DNA of 54,714 nt from CAYVKM01 sp964452045 (GTDB taxonomy: Bacteria > Calditrichota > Calditrichia > RBG-13-44-9): positions 1-54,714 of the forward strand of contig CAYVKM010000017.1 of NCBI GenBank assembly GCA_964452045.1, given 5' to 3'. Shown here piece by piece: positions 26,982-35,298 of this stretch. Every line of letters starts with the position of its first letter. The first letter of the stretch is position 1. The notes under the pieces were generated by a model. That model was not told the origin of the DNA and did not search any database. It saw nothing but the letters and a program-made list of their open reading frames with translations. The position numbers and the translations under genes were made by a program.

Positions 26982-28382
26982 TTATTTAACCACTCTCCGA
27001 ATTCTGGCCACAAAAGAGCCATCCATTCTATGTCGGTGGGGAAATGTTTGAACGTAATAATTATTCCCTAAATAGCTTTCCGGGATAATTCCCTTCAAAC
27101 TATCCCGACGGAAACCTTTATTTTCTAGAAGAAATTCTTCAATCACCTTTTCATTCTCTTGCGGTTCAATAGTGCAGGTGCTGTAAACAATTATTCCATT
27201 CGGCTTCAAAGATTGAGCAGCGGATTTGAGTAGGTTTAACTGAATCTTTTTCATATTCTGAATGTCCTGCTCGGTCCTTTTCCATTTCAAATCCACGCGT
27301 TTATTTAGCACTCCAAATCCCGAACAGGGAGCATCAATCAGAATCTTATCAAATTGCATCCCGGATGGTAACTGGTTTCCATCCGCAACCATTGCAAAAT
27401 AATTGGAAAAATTCATTCTCTGCATATTTTCATGAACAATTTTTATCCTGGATAGATGAAGATCAAGGGCCAGTATTCGCCCTTTATTTTGCATTTTTTC
27501 GGCAATGAATGTTGTCTTTCCACCCGGGGCTGCACACATATCAAGTATAAGTTCGTCCGATTTCGGCTGCAACGCCAGCACCGGAAAGGCTGTGCTGACA
27601 TCCTGAACTGTGATCCAGCCCTTGCTCAGGAAATCTAGCTTTCGTAGTTCCTGAAAATTGTCTATCCATAAAAAGTTTTCCAACACCGGGTGTACTTCAT
27701 ATTTTACACCATTCTCATCAAGTAATTTGAGGAGAATTTCGCAGTCGGTAATTAACTCATTAATCCGGACCGAAAGTCTGGGTCGAGCATTATTTGCCTC
27801 ACACAGCAAGCTGACTTCATCGATCCCCCAGTATTCGATCCACCTTTGGATCAACCATTTGGGATGCGAATATTTAAATGAAAACCGATCCAGAACATCC
27901 AGTTGGGTTTCCATCACTTCAAATTTTTTCTGCTGACGCAGGAAATTGCGCAGAATAGCATTTACCAGATTAGCTGTCTTTTGATTAAATTTTGCCTTGG
28001 CAATTTCGACAGCTTCATACAACACCGCATAAGGTGGAATTTTATCCAGAAAGACTAATTGATAAACCGAGGATCTTAAGTCATTTTTTACCTCAGGGAT
28101 CAAATTATCATATTCTCCCAGATATAATTGATTCAGATACCAATCCAGTCTCAAGCGCCAGCGCAGCACGCCATTGACAACTTCGGTAATGAAACGCCGG
28201 TCCGTTTCATCAAATTCTTTCAATTCCTTGTCCAAAAGTTTGTCAGAATATGCCTGTTTAAGTTCAACCTTGGTTAGAATTTCCACAATTTTTGTGCGGG
28301 CATTAATATGAGAAATATAATCCGGATTCTGAGCAATATTTAAGGTTTCCTCAATCTCGTTCATCAGATCCTTTCTTTTCAT
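26982..28382 (-). CDS. rsmB: 16S rRNA m5C967 methyltransferase RsmB
   Basis: In this 466-aa protein a NusB-like RNA-binding domain occupies 25-160 (ARTKIVEILTKV, DRRFITEVVNGVLRWRLRLDW) and a SAM-dependent RNA m5C methyltransferase occupies 200-466. SAM motif DMCAAPGGKT is at 281-290. The two catalytic cysteines are Cys353 in DAPCSG and Cys403 in STCTIEPQENE. It methylates C967 of 16S rRNA in E. coli numbering. It ends convergently with the acyltransferase gene, with only 56 bases between and no clear terminator. It is the last gene of the panB-panC-glmU-rsmB run. Confidence 0.95.
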   Translation of the reverse strand: MKRKDLMNEIEETLNIAQNPDYISHINARTKIVEILTKVELKQAYSDKLLDKELKEFDETDRRFITEVVNGVLRWRLRLDWYLNQLYLGEYDNLIPEVKNDLRSSVYQLVFLDKIPPYAVLYEAVEIAKAKFNQKTANLVNAILRNFLRQQKKFEVMETQLDVLDRFSFKYSHPKWLIQRWIEYWGIDEVSLLCEANNARPRLSVRINELITDCEILLKLLDENGVKYEVHPVLENFLWIDNFQELRKLDFLSKGWITVQDVSTAFPVLALQPKSDELILDMCAAPGGKTTFIAEKMQNKGRILALDLHLSRIKIVHENMQRMNFSNYFAMVADGNQLPSGMQFDKILIDAPCSGFGVLNKRVDLKWKRTEQDIQNMKKIQLNLLKSAAQSLKPNGIIVYSTCTIEPQENEKVIEEFLLENKGFRRDSLKGIIPESYLGNNYYVQTFPHRHRMDGSFVARIRRVVK

Positions 28383-28445
28383 ATTTTAAAGAGCATATAC
28401 TGATTACATACAAGTAAATAGCTCAATGAAACTAAGATAATCAAA

Positions 28446-29192
28446 TCAAGAATTTGTGGCTTGTCTTGAAAGAATAATTTGTTCGGCCCTTTTCAACTGG
28501 TAAACATCATTTATACCATGTGTTTCCTCAACGTCTGGGCTCAGGACTGCGGCAACTTTTTCACCACGATCCACATAAATTTTAACCACATCGGGCAGAT
28601 AATACTCTCCCTGACTATTATCATTCTTTAAAACTGGAAGTGTTTGGAATAGTTGTTCTGATTTAAATATATAAATTCCGACGTTGATCTCCTTAATCTG
28701 AAGGGTAGCGGCATCAGCGTCTTTATGCTCCACAATTTTTTGAACAAAACCGTTCCTATTTCGGACGATACGACCATATCCGGTGGGATCGTCCATTTCT
28801 GCGGTAAGCAACGAAGCCAGGGGATTTTCATCCTGGTGTATCTTAATTAAAGAATTTAAAGTTTGCGGGGTCAATAACGGAACATCCCCGGAAAGCACTA
28901 AAATATTTCCCCTAAAATTATTGAAGATGGGAGCAGTCTGCATCACTGCATGCCCGGTACCTAATTGTTCTGCCTGGGTAACAAAATCAACCTGCCGATC
29001 CCGACAGGATTCTAACACCAGCTCTTTTTTATGCCCAACAATAAGGATAATTTTGCTGGAACCAATCGCTTGAGCAGTATCGATGACGTAATGAACCATT
29101 GGTCGTCCATTTAATGGATGCAATACCTTTGGCAATTCCGATTTCATTCTCTTTCCCTGACCGGCCGCCAGGATAATCGTCGCTAATTCCAT
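28446..29192 (-). CDS. GlmU-type uridyltransferase domain without acetyltransferase half
   Basis: The 248-aa protein matches the N-terminal pyrophosphorylase domain of GlmU: LAAGQGKRMKSELPKVLHPL near residue 8, QLGTGHAVMQTA, LVLSGDVPLLTP, GYGRIVRN and N-V-G-I-Y-I-F. It would make UDP-GlcNAc from UTP and GlcNAc-1-P. The left-handed beta-helix acetyltransferase domain, about 200 more residues in normal GlmU, is absent; the reading ends cleanly in TGA 63 bases before rsmB. Either a separate acetyltransferase exists elsewhere or the substrate is already acetylated. Another sugar-1-phosphate uridyltransferase role is possible. Confidence 0.85.
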   Translation of the reverse strand: MELATIILAAGQGKRMKSELPKVLHPLNGRPMVHYVIDTAQAIGSSKIILIVGHKKELVLESCRDRQVDFVTQAEQLGTGHAVMQTAPIFNNFRGNILVLSGDVPLLTPQTLNSLIKIHQDENPLASLLTAEMDDPTGYGRIVRNRNGFVQKIVEHKDADAATLQIKEINVGIYIFKSEQLFQTLPVLKNDNSQGEYYLPDVVKIYVDRGEKVAAVLSPDVEETHGINDVYQLKRAEQIILSRQATNS

Positions 29193-29287
29193 TTTATCCT
29201 CTTTTATCCATTCCTTATTTCAAAATTTCAACATAAATCCAATTTAATAGTTTCTTCCGCTTTTCCCAAATTGAGCAAAGAAGATGT

Positions 29288-30145
29288 TTATTCCATCGCC
29301 AAATTTTCGATCAAGATATTATCGATTAACCTTGTTTTACCAACATAGACTGCCAGAGCAATGAGCGTATGTGATTGAATTTTTTCTAGAGGATCGAGTG
29401 ATTCCGGATCAACAATGGCGATATAGTCAATTTTTCTAGTGGGAATTTCTTCAATCTTCTTAACCATCTCATTTTTTATCTGTTCTACAGCGTACTCATG
29501 TTCTCTTGCCATTTGTTCTGCCATCTGCAACGACTGAAACAATACCAGAGCATCCTTACGCTCCTCGCCGGAGAGATACCTATTGCGGGAACTCATCGCC
29601 AAGCCATCTGCTTCGCGCACAATTGGCCCGGTCAGGATCTCAATGTTGAAATGAAGATCCTTCACCATTTGTTTAATGACTAACGCTTGCTGGTAATCTT
29701 TTTGGCCAAATATGGCTATATCCGGCCTGACGATATTGAAGAGTTTGCAGACAATTGTGGTAACTCCCCTGAAATGTCCGGGCCGTGAGATACCACACAT
29801 TGTTTTAGTCAATTTATCGACTTCTACAAAGGTTAAATAGGGTTGTTTATAAATTTCATTTTGCGAGGGATAGAAAATAATATCTACTCCGGCTGTCTGA
29901 CATAACCCCTCATCCCTATTAAAATCCCGGGGATAATTATTAAAATCTTCTTCCGGCCCGAATTGGGTTGGATTCACAAAAATGCTGACGATTAAAATAT
30001 CACATTTCGATCTAATTGTTTTTATCAGGCTAAGATGGCCATCATGCAAAAATCCCATAGTCGGGACAAATCCGATGATTTTGCCCTGGGATTTAATATC
30101 TTTAACCAGGGATTGCATTTTACTGATTTTATTTACAATCTGCAT
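29288..30145 (-). CDS. panC: Pantothenate synthetase
   Basis: PanC joins pantoate and beta-alanine with ATP to form pantothenate, the precursor of coenzyme A. The 285-aa protein has the class I nucleotidyl-transferase HxGH at 34-37 (FVPTMGFLHDGH), F-V-N-P-T-Q-F-G-P-E-E-D-F-x-x-Y-P-R, GQKDYQQALVI and the KMSKS-like M-S-S-R-N-R-Y-L-S. Length is normal. It follows panB by 29 bases, as in many genomes. Confidence 0.97.
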   Translation of the reverse strand: MQIVNKISKMQSLVKDIKSQGKIIGFVPTMGFLHDGHLSLIKTIRSKCDILIVSIFVNPTQFGPEEDFNNYPRDFNRDEGLCQTAGVDIIFYPSQNEIYKQPYLTFVEVDKLTKTMCGISRPGHFRGVTTIVCKLFNIVRPDIAIFGQKDYQQALVIKQMVKDLHFNIEILTGPIVREADGLAMSSRNRYLSGEERKDALVLFQSLQMAEQMAREHEYAVEQIKNEMVKKIEEIPTRKIDYIAIVDPESLDPLEKIQSHTLIALAVYVGKTRLIDNILIENLAME

Positions 30146-30174
30146 GGTACTTACGTTGGTCGATAAAATTAAAA

Positions 30175-30993
30175 CTATTCAAAAGATTCATCCGGTCCGG
30201 GAAAATTGCCTGTTTTAACATCCTCAATATATGATTTAAAGGAACTGCGCATCTGTTTTCCCAGTTCAGAATATCTCCGAACAAAACGAGGCTTGAATTT
30301 TTCAAACATTCCCAAAAGATCCTGACTGACCAGTATTTGTCCATCACAATGTGGTCCGGCACCAATCCCGATTGTCGGAATAGAAATGGTAGTGGTTATT
30401 TCTGCGGCAAGTGTCGCTGGTATTTTTTCGAGAACAACCGAAAAAGCTCCAGCCTCCTCTAATATCTTTGCATCCTTTTTGAGCTGTTTTGCAATTCTTG
30501 GATCCTTACCCTGCAACTTGTAACCACCAAATCTATTGATGGATTGCGGAACCAACCCGATATGGCCCATTACCGGTATTCCAAAACTGACCAGTTTTCT
30601 TACAATTTCTGAGATGTTCTCACCGCCTTCGAGTTTTACTCCCTGAACTTCGGCTTCCTTAAGAAATCTACCAGCATTTCTCAACGCCTCCTCGACCGAA
30701 ACCTGATAGGACATAAACGGCATATCGGAAATCACTAAACTCCTCTTGACAACCCGATTTACTATTTTGGCGTGATAGACCATCTCATCCATAGTAATTG
30801 GTATAGTCGTGGAATAGCCGGCAAATACCATCCCCAGGGAATCACCAACCAGGATGATGTCCATACCTGCCTCATCCAGGATCTGAGCCATCAGGTAATC
30901 ATAGGCAGTAAGGGCAGCAATTTTTTCACTTTTCACTTTTTTATCAATAATATCAGGAATGGTAACTCTTTTGATCAAGTTTTCTGAGGACAT
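30175..30993 (-). CDS. panB: 3-methyl-2-oxobutanoate hydroxymethyltransferase
   Basis: PanB transfers a hydroxymethyl group from methylene-THF to ketoisovalerate to give ketopantoate. The 272-aa barrel protein shows LTAYDYLMAQILDEAG, ILVGDSLGMVFAGY with a metal-binding Asp, ISDMPFMSY, EGVKLEGG-type (V-Q-G-V-K-L-E-G-G), MGHIGLVPQS and IPTIGIGAGPHCDGQILV. It is the first gene of the panB-panC-glmU-rsmB run, downstream of the groEL terminator. Confidence 0.97.
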   Translation of the reverse strand: MSSENLIKRVTIPDIIDKKVKSEKIAALTAYDYLMAQILDEAGMDIILVGDSLGMVFAGYSTTIPITMDEMVYHAKIVNRVVKRSLVISDMPFMSYQVSVEEALRNAGRFLKEAEVQGVKLEGGENISEIVRKLVSFGIPVMGHIGLVPQSINRFGGYKLQGKDPRIAKQLKKDAKILEEAGAFSVVLEKIPATLAAEITTTISIPTIGIGAGPHCDGQILVSQDLLGMFEKFKPRFVRRYSELGKQMRSSFKSYIEDVKTGNFPGPDESFE

Positions 30994-31103
30994 ACTTATC
31001 TCTTTACATTTTTTTAACTGGCCAATTTAGAGATAAAGTTCTATGCATTCAATGGAAAATGTGCATAAATAAGCAGAAATAAAAAAGTATAATCCAAATC
31101 TAT

Positions 31104-31135
31104 AAAAAAAGCCCCCTTATCGGGGGCTTTTTTTT
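31104..31135 (-). terminator. Intrinsic terminator of groES-groEL
   Basis: GCCCCC / GGGGGC form a strong 6-bp GC stem (31111-31116 with 31122-31127) with a 5-base loop, flanked by seven A on one side and eight T on the other. It can work in both directions and lies 17 bases after the groEL stop. Confidence 0.95.
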
Positions 31136-31152
31136 CTTATATCTAATTGATA

Positions 31153-32775
31153 TTAATACATTCCGGCGCCACCTGGAGGCATTGGCGGCATTTTTTCTTC
31201 TTCAGGTTCATCAGCCACTAATGCTTCAGTCATAAGCAGCATACCCGCAACAGAGGACGCATTCTCAATGGCGGTTCTCGAAACCTTAGTCGGATCAATA
31301 ATTCCAGCTTTGATCATATCATTTTCATATTCTTCGGTTGCCGCATTAAAACCAAAGTTTTTGCTTCCGGCTTTCACCTTTTCCACGACCACCGAGCCTT
31401 CTAAACCACAGTTATTCACAATCTGACGAATTGGTTCTTCGAGGGATCTTCGGATGATATTAACGCCAATCTGCAGGTCGCCCTCCAATTTAATTTTATC
31501 AAGAGCAGCTATAGTCCGAAGATACGCTACTCCACCACCAGGAACGATACCTTCCTCAACCGCAGCCCGGGTGGCATGTAAAGCATCTTCAACCAAAGCT
31601 TTTTTCTCTTTCATCTCAACTTCAGTAGCAGCGCCAATTTTGATAACCGCAACACCACCGGCCAATTTGGCTAATCTTTCCTGGAGTTTTTCTTTATCAT
31701 AATCAGATGTGGTATTTTCGATCTGTTTCTTGATTTGAGAGATGCGGCCTTTGATATCTTCTTTTTTCCCAGCACCTTCAACAATGGTAGTATTTTCTTT
31801 ATCTATCACAATTCTTTTGGCAGTACCGAGATCACTCAGAACGGCATTTTCCAATTTAAATCCGGTTTCTTCACTGATTACCCGGCCGCCGGTAAGAATT
31901 GCGATGTCTTCCAGCATAGCCTTACGACGGTCACCAAATCCAGGTGCTTTTACTGCGCAAACCTTCAAGGTACCACGGATTTTATTGACCACCAGAGTTG
32001 CCAGAGCTTCACCCTCGATATCTTCCGCAACAATCAAGAGTGGTTTACCTGTTTGGGCAGATTTTTCCAAAATGGGAAGCAGATCTTTCATATTTGAGAT
32101 CTTTTTGTCATGGATTAAAATCATGGCATCTTCCAAAACCGCTTCCATATTTTCCGGATCAGTCACGAAATAAGGGGACAGATAACCTCGGTCGAACTGC
32201 ATACCCTCTACCACATCCAACATAGTTTCAGTCGATTTTGCTTCTTCAACGGTTATAACACCTTCATTACCAACTTTTTCCATGGCATCTGCCAATAACT
32301 GACCAATCGTCATATTATTATTAGCCGAAATTGCACCGACCTGGGCTATTTCATTTTTTCCTTCAATATCCTTGCTCAGTTTTTTTAATTCATTCACAAC
32401 AACTTTAACAGCTTCATCAATTCCACGACGGATATCAGTGGCATTCGCACCTGCAGTAACATTCTTAAGACCTTCAGAAAAAATTGACTGTGCTAAAACA
32501 GTTGCGGTGGTTGTACCATCACCGGCATCATCGCTGGTTTTGGAAGCAACTTCCTTAACCATTTGAGCACCCATGTTTTCCATTGGATCCTCAAGCTCGA
32601 TTTCCTTGGCCACAGTTACACCATCTTTGGTCACAGTAGGAGCGCCAAATTTTTTGCTGATAACGACATTACGACCCTTTGGGCCTAAGGTCACTTTTAC
32701 AGCCCGTGCCAGTTGATCAACACCTTTTTTTAGTTTGGCTCTTGCCTCAGAGCTATATTCAATTAATTTTGCCAT
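31153..32775 (-). CDS. groEL: Chaperonin GroEL
   Basis: The 540-aa 60-kDa chaperonin forms the double-ring folding chamber with GroES. It is near identical in layout to other GroEL proteins: VTLGPKGRNVVISKKFG, the ATP-binding DGTTTATVLAQ, GVITVEEAKS, YLSPYFVTDPE, CAVKAPGFGDRRKAML and GGGVAYLR. The C-terminal tail is short (PPMPPGGAGMY) compared with the long GGM repeats of Proteobacteria. It is 21 bases after groES and shares the CIRCE-controlled promoter. Confidence 0.99.
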   Translation of the reverse strand: MAKLIEYSSEARAKLKKGVDQLARAVKVTLGPKGRNVVISKKFGAPTVTKDGVTVAKEIELEDPMENMGAQMVKEVASKTSDDAGDGTTTATVLAQSIFSEGLKNVTAGANATDIRRGIDEAVKVVVNELKKLSKDIEGKNEIAQVGAISANNNMTIGQLLADAMEKVGNEGVITVEEAKSTETMLDVVEGMQFDRGYLSPYFVTDPENMEAVLEDAMILIHDKKISNMKDLLPILEKSAQTGKPLLIVAEDIEGEALATLVVNKIRGTLKVCAVKAPGFGDRRKAMLEDIAILTGGRVISEETGFKLENAVLSDLGTAKRIVIDKENTTIVEGAGKKEDIKGRISQIKKQIENTTSDYDKEKLQERLAKLAGGVAVIKIGAATEVEMKEKKALVEDALHATRAAVEEGIVPGGGVAYLRTIAALDKIKLEGDLQIGVNIIRRSLEEPIRQIVNNCGLEGSVVVEKVKAGSKNFGFNAATEEYENDMIKAGIIDPTKVSRTAIENASSVAGMLLMTEALVADEPEEEKMPPMPPGGAGMY

Positions 32776-32796
32776 TTTACAAACCTCCTATCTTAA

Positions 32797-33090
32797 TTAT
32801 TTATTTTCAACAATTGCTAAAATATCACTTTCTCTGAGGATCAAATAATCCTGATCATTCATTTTGAAATCGGTACCGGAATATTTTCCGTAAATAACCA
32901 CATCACCTTTCTTAACATCCATCTTTACCCGTTCCCCCTTCTCATTAAAGTTCCCGGGTCCAACCGCAACAATCTCTCCACGCATAGGCTTTTCTTTGGC
33001 GGTATCCGGCAAAATGATACCACCTGGAGTCTTATCTTCCTCCTCGATTGGTTTCACAACCACTCGATCTGCTAACGGCTTCAGTTTCAT
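32797..33090 (-). CDS. groES: Co-chaperonin GroES
   Basis: The 97-aa protein is the usual size and carries the GroES start LKPLADRVVVKPIEEEDKT, the mobile loop (TPGGIILPDTAKEKP) that contacts GroEL, and the GDVVIYGKYSGTDFK strand. It caps the GroEL chamber. An AGGAG-like ribosome site precedes the ATG. It is the first gene of the operon behind a sigma-70 promoter and a CIRCE operator. Confidence 0.99.
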   Translation of the reverse strand: MKLKPLADRVVVKPIEEEDKTPGGIILPDTAKEKPMRGEIVAVGPGNFNEKGERVKMDVKKGDVVIYGKYSGTDFKMNDQDYLILRESDILAIVENK

Positions 33091-33140
33091 AGCAATCTCC
33101 TAATTTAATTTATTGTTTGTTAATAAGTTAAACTTTATTT

Positions 33141-33167
33141 TTAGCACTTACTCATTTAGAGCGCTAA
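33141..33167 (-). promoter_or_regulatory. CIRCE operator of groES-groEL (HrcA site)
   Basis: The left arm TTAGCACTT and right arm GAGCGCTAA are separated by 9 bases, which is the CIRCE geometry (TTAGCACTC-N9-GAGTGCTAA) with one difference per arm. It lies directly after the -10 box and about 50 bases before groES. HrcA repression with release on heat shock is expected; hrcA itself is not in the window. Confidence 0.9.
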
Positions 33168-33168
33168 T

Positions 33169-33196
33169 AATATAAAAATTTTAACCCAGTCCGCAA
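33169..33196 (-). promoter_or_regulatory. Promoter of groES-groEL
   Basis: On the minus strand TTGCGG (-35), a 16-base spacer and TATATT (-10) end one base before the CIRCE element. A bound repressor would cover the start site. The rest of 33197-33405 is AT-rich and I see nothing else definite there. Confidence 0.6.
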
Positions 33197-33405
33197 GTAA
33201 AAAATTAAAATTTAAATTGAAAAATTTCTATTTGGTTGATAAATAGTGATGTTGTATCACCCAAATAAATCTTATATATTTTAGCAAAAGGCTAAAACAA
33301 TATAAGGATATACGAATTAATCAGAACAATAAAACCAAACCACGATAAAATGTGATATTTGCCGCTTCCCAATTTATTTTCTATAATTAAAATAAATCCT
33401 TAATT

Positions 33406-33412
33406 GGAGGAG
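33406..33412 (+). promoter_or_regulatory. Ribosome binding site deciding a TTG start
   Basis: GGAGGAG followed by 6 bases and TTG at 33419 fixes the start. A longer reading from TTG at 33404 would run through this site and add residues not typical of the family. Confidence 0.85.
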
Positions 33413-33418
33413 AACTAT

Positions 33419-34483
33419 TTGAAAGCATTGATTACCAGTGGCGGTAAAGGAACACGACTCAGACCTATCACCCATACCCAAAACAAACATCTTATCCCGG
33501 TTGCCAATAAACCCATTTTACATTACGCAATTGAGGCTGTCGCTGAAGCAGGCATTAAAGATATTGGTATTATCATTAACGCAGACAGTGAAGATGTGCT
33601 TCGGGCAATAGGAAATGGAAAAACCTGGGGTGTTAAAATTCAGTACATACCGCAGGAATCTCCCTTAGGCCTGGCACATGTAGTAAAAATATCTGAAAAA
33701 TTTATTGGGAACGATCCATTCATTTTCTATTTAGGCGATAACATGGTGGTGGGGGGCATTAAAAAATTTATTGATCGATTTAAGTCAGATAGATGTAATT
33801 GTCATCTTACATTGGCAAAGGTTCCTGATCCCTCCAGATTCGGTGTTCCTGAGTTAGAAGGAAATCAGATTATAAAAGTTGAGGAAAAACCTAAAGTACC
33901 TAAGAGCAAATATGCGGTGGCCGGAATTTACCTATATGATAAATCAATTTTTGAAGCAGTAAATTCCATCCAACCTAGCCGCAGAGGGGAATTGGAAATT
34001 TCTGATGCCCATCAGTATCTCCTCGATCATGGATATAAAATCACTTATTCCGAAATTACCGGATGGTGGAAAGATACTGGTAAACCGGAAGATTTACTGG
34101 AAGCCAATCGGCTGGTATTGTCCAATTTATCCGGGGAGGTTGAGGGGAGTGTAGACGAGCATTCGCATTTGGCGGGAACAGTAATATTGGGCCAGAAAAC
34201 TAAAATAATAAAAAGCCATATTAGAGGCCCGGTGATAATCGGCGAAAATTGTATTATCGAAAATAGTTATATCGGTCCGTATACTGCTATAAATAATAAC
34301 AGCAAAGTCCGGCAAAGTGAGATTGAGTTCAGCATTATCATGGATAACTGCGTTATTAATGAAGTTGGAATTCGTATTGAAAGCAGCATACTCGGATCAT
34401 CTGTGGAAATTATCAAAGCCCGGGGAATTCCGAATACCCACCGTTTCATTTTGGGAAATCAAAGTTTAGTTGAACTTGTATAA
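33419..34483 (+). CDS. Glucose-1-phosphate thymidylyltransferase, long (RmlA/StrD-like) form
   Basis: The 354-aa protein starts MKALITSGGKGTRLRPITHT. The nucleotidyltransferase domain (1-235) has PVANKPILHYAIEAV, IQYIPQESPLGLAHV, IFYLGDNMV, VEEKPKVPKS and TGWWKDTGKPEDLL. The tail at 245-354 is a left-handed beta-helix of hexapeptide-like repeats (VIIGENCIIENSYIGPYTAI). It would make dTDP-glucose for deoxysugar or envelope glycan synthesis. No rmlBCD genes follow. The next genes are unrelated, so the operon grouping is loose. Confidence 0.88.
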   Translation: MKALITSGGKGTRLRPITHTQNKHLIPVANKPILHYAIEAVAEAGIKDIGIIINADSEDVLRAIGNGKTWGVKIQYIPQESPLGLAHVVKISEKFIGNDPFIFYLGDNMVVGGIKKFIDRFKSDRCNCHLTLAKVPDPSRFGVPELEGNQIIKVEEKPKVPKSKYAVAGIYLYDKSIFEAVNSIQPSRRGELEISDAHQYLLDHGYKITYSEITGWWKDTGKPEDLLEANRLVLSNLSGEVEGSVDEHSHLAGTVILGQKTKIIKSHIRGPVIIGENCIIENSYIGPYTAINNNSKVRQSEIEFSIIMDNCVINEVGIRIESSILGSSVEIIKARGIPNTHRFILGNQSLVELV

Positions 34484-34500
34484 TAAATGAGGGGATGATT

Positions 34501-35283
34501 ATGAAACTTTCCAACATTAAAATGGATATTGAAAAAAGTGTTGCTTATGTAACAATTAACCGTCCCGAAAAATTAAATGCCCTGAACGCTGAAACCATCA
34601 CGGAATTATATCAGGTCTTTAAGAATCTCAAACAAGATGATGAAGTCCTGGTCATTGTTGTCAAGGGTAGCGGAGAAAAAGCATTTGTAGCTGGTGCAGA
34701 TATCAGCGAAATCAACCACCATGATGACATCTCCGGTCGTATTTTCGCCCTTCGTGGTCAAAAGGTGTTCAGGTACATCGAGAAGATGAATAAACCGGTT
34801 ATTGCTGCAATCGGTGGATATACTCTTGGTGGAGGATGCGAGTTAGCTATGGCCTGCCATCTTAGGATTGCTTCCGAAAAAGCAAAATTCGGACAGCCTG
34901 AAATAAATCTTGGTTTAATCCCGGGATATGGTGGTACACAGAGATTACCCAGATTAATTGGGCGGACCAGAGCCTTGCATCTTTTACTCTCAGGAGAAAA
35001 CATCGATGCCAATACCGCCTATGAATTCGGGTTAGTTAATGAGATTGTTCCTGACGAGAAATTTGAGGAAAGAGTCGCTGAACTGGCCCAAAATCTCGCA
35101 AATAAAGCACCCATCGCTATCAAATATATCTTGCAGTCAGTTACTGATGGACAGGACATGAATTTAGATGCCGGCCTTAATCTTGAAGCAGAATTATTTG
35201 GAAACCTCTGTGGTACTGAAGATATGAAAGAGGGAACCTCAGCTTTTTTAGAAAAAAGGAAACCTGTTTTTAAGGGTAAATAA
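34501..35283 (+). CDS. Enoyl-CoA hydratase/isomerase (crotonase family)
   Basis: The 260-aa protein has the crotonase oxyanion-hole segments (KAFVAGADISEI and IGGYTLGGGCELAMACHLR) and the catalytic Glu pair, one in GGGCELAMAC and one in FGQPEINLGLIPGYGGTQRL. Both glutamates are kept, so hydratase activity is likely, in fatty-acid oxidation or a related CoA pathway. I chose the ATG at 34501 because GAGGGG sits 6 bases before it; an ATG at 34495 overlaps that site. It lies between the RmlA-like gene and a kinase, spaced 15-17 bases, so they may be co-transcribed. Confidence 0.93.
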   Translation: MKLSNIKMDIEKSVAYVTINRPEKLNALNAETITELYQVFKNLKQDDEVLVIVVKGSGEKAFVAGADISEINHHDDISGRIFALRGQKVFRYIEKMNKPVIAAIGGYTLGGGCELAMACHLRIASEKAKFGQPEINLGLIPGYGGTQRLPRLIGRTRALHLLLSGENIDANTAYEFGLVNEIVPDEKFEERVAELAQNLANKAPIAIKYILQSVTDGQDMNLDAGLNLEAELFGNLCGTEDMKEGTSAFLEKRKPVFKGK

Positions 35284-35298
35284 TCAGGAAATTGGTTC

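Noticed and set aside
31735..32173. Open frames of 120-143 codons antisense to groEL
   Set aside because: They lie wholly within groEL, have no family resemblance and no ribosome site.
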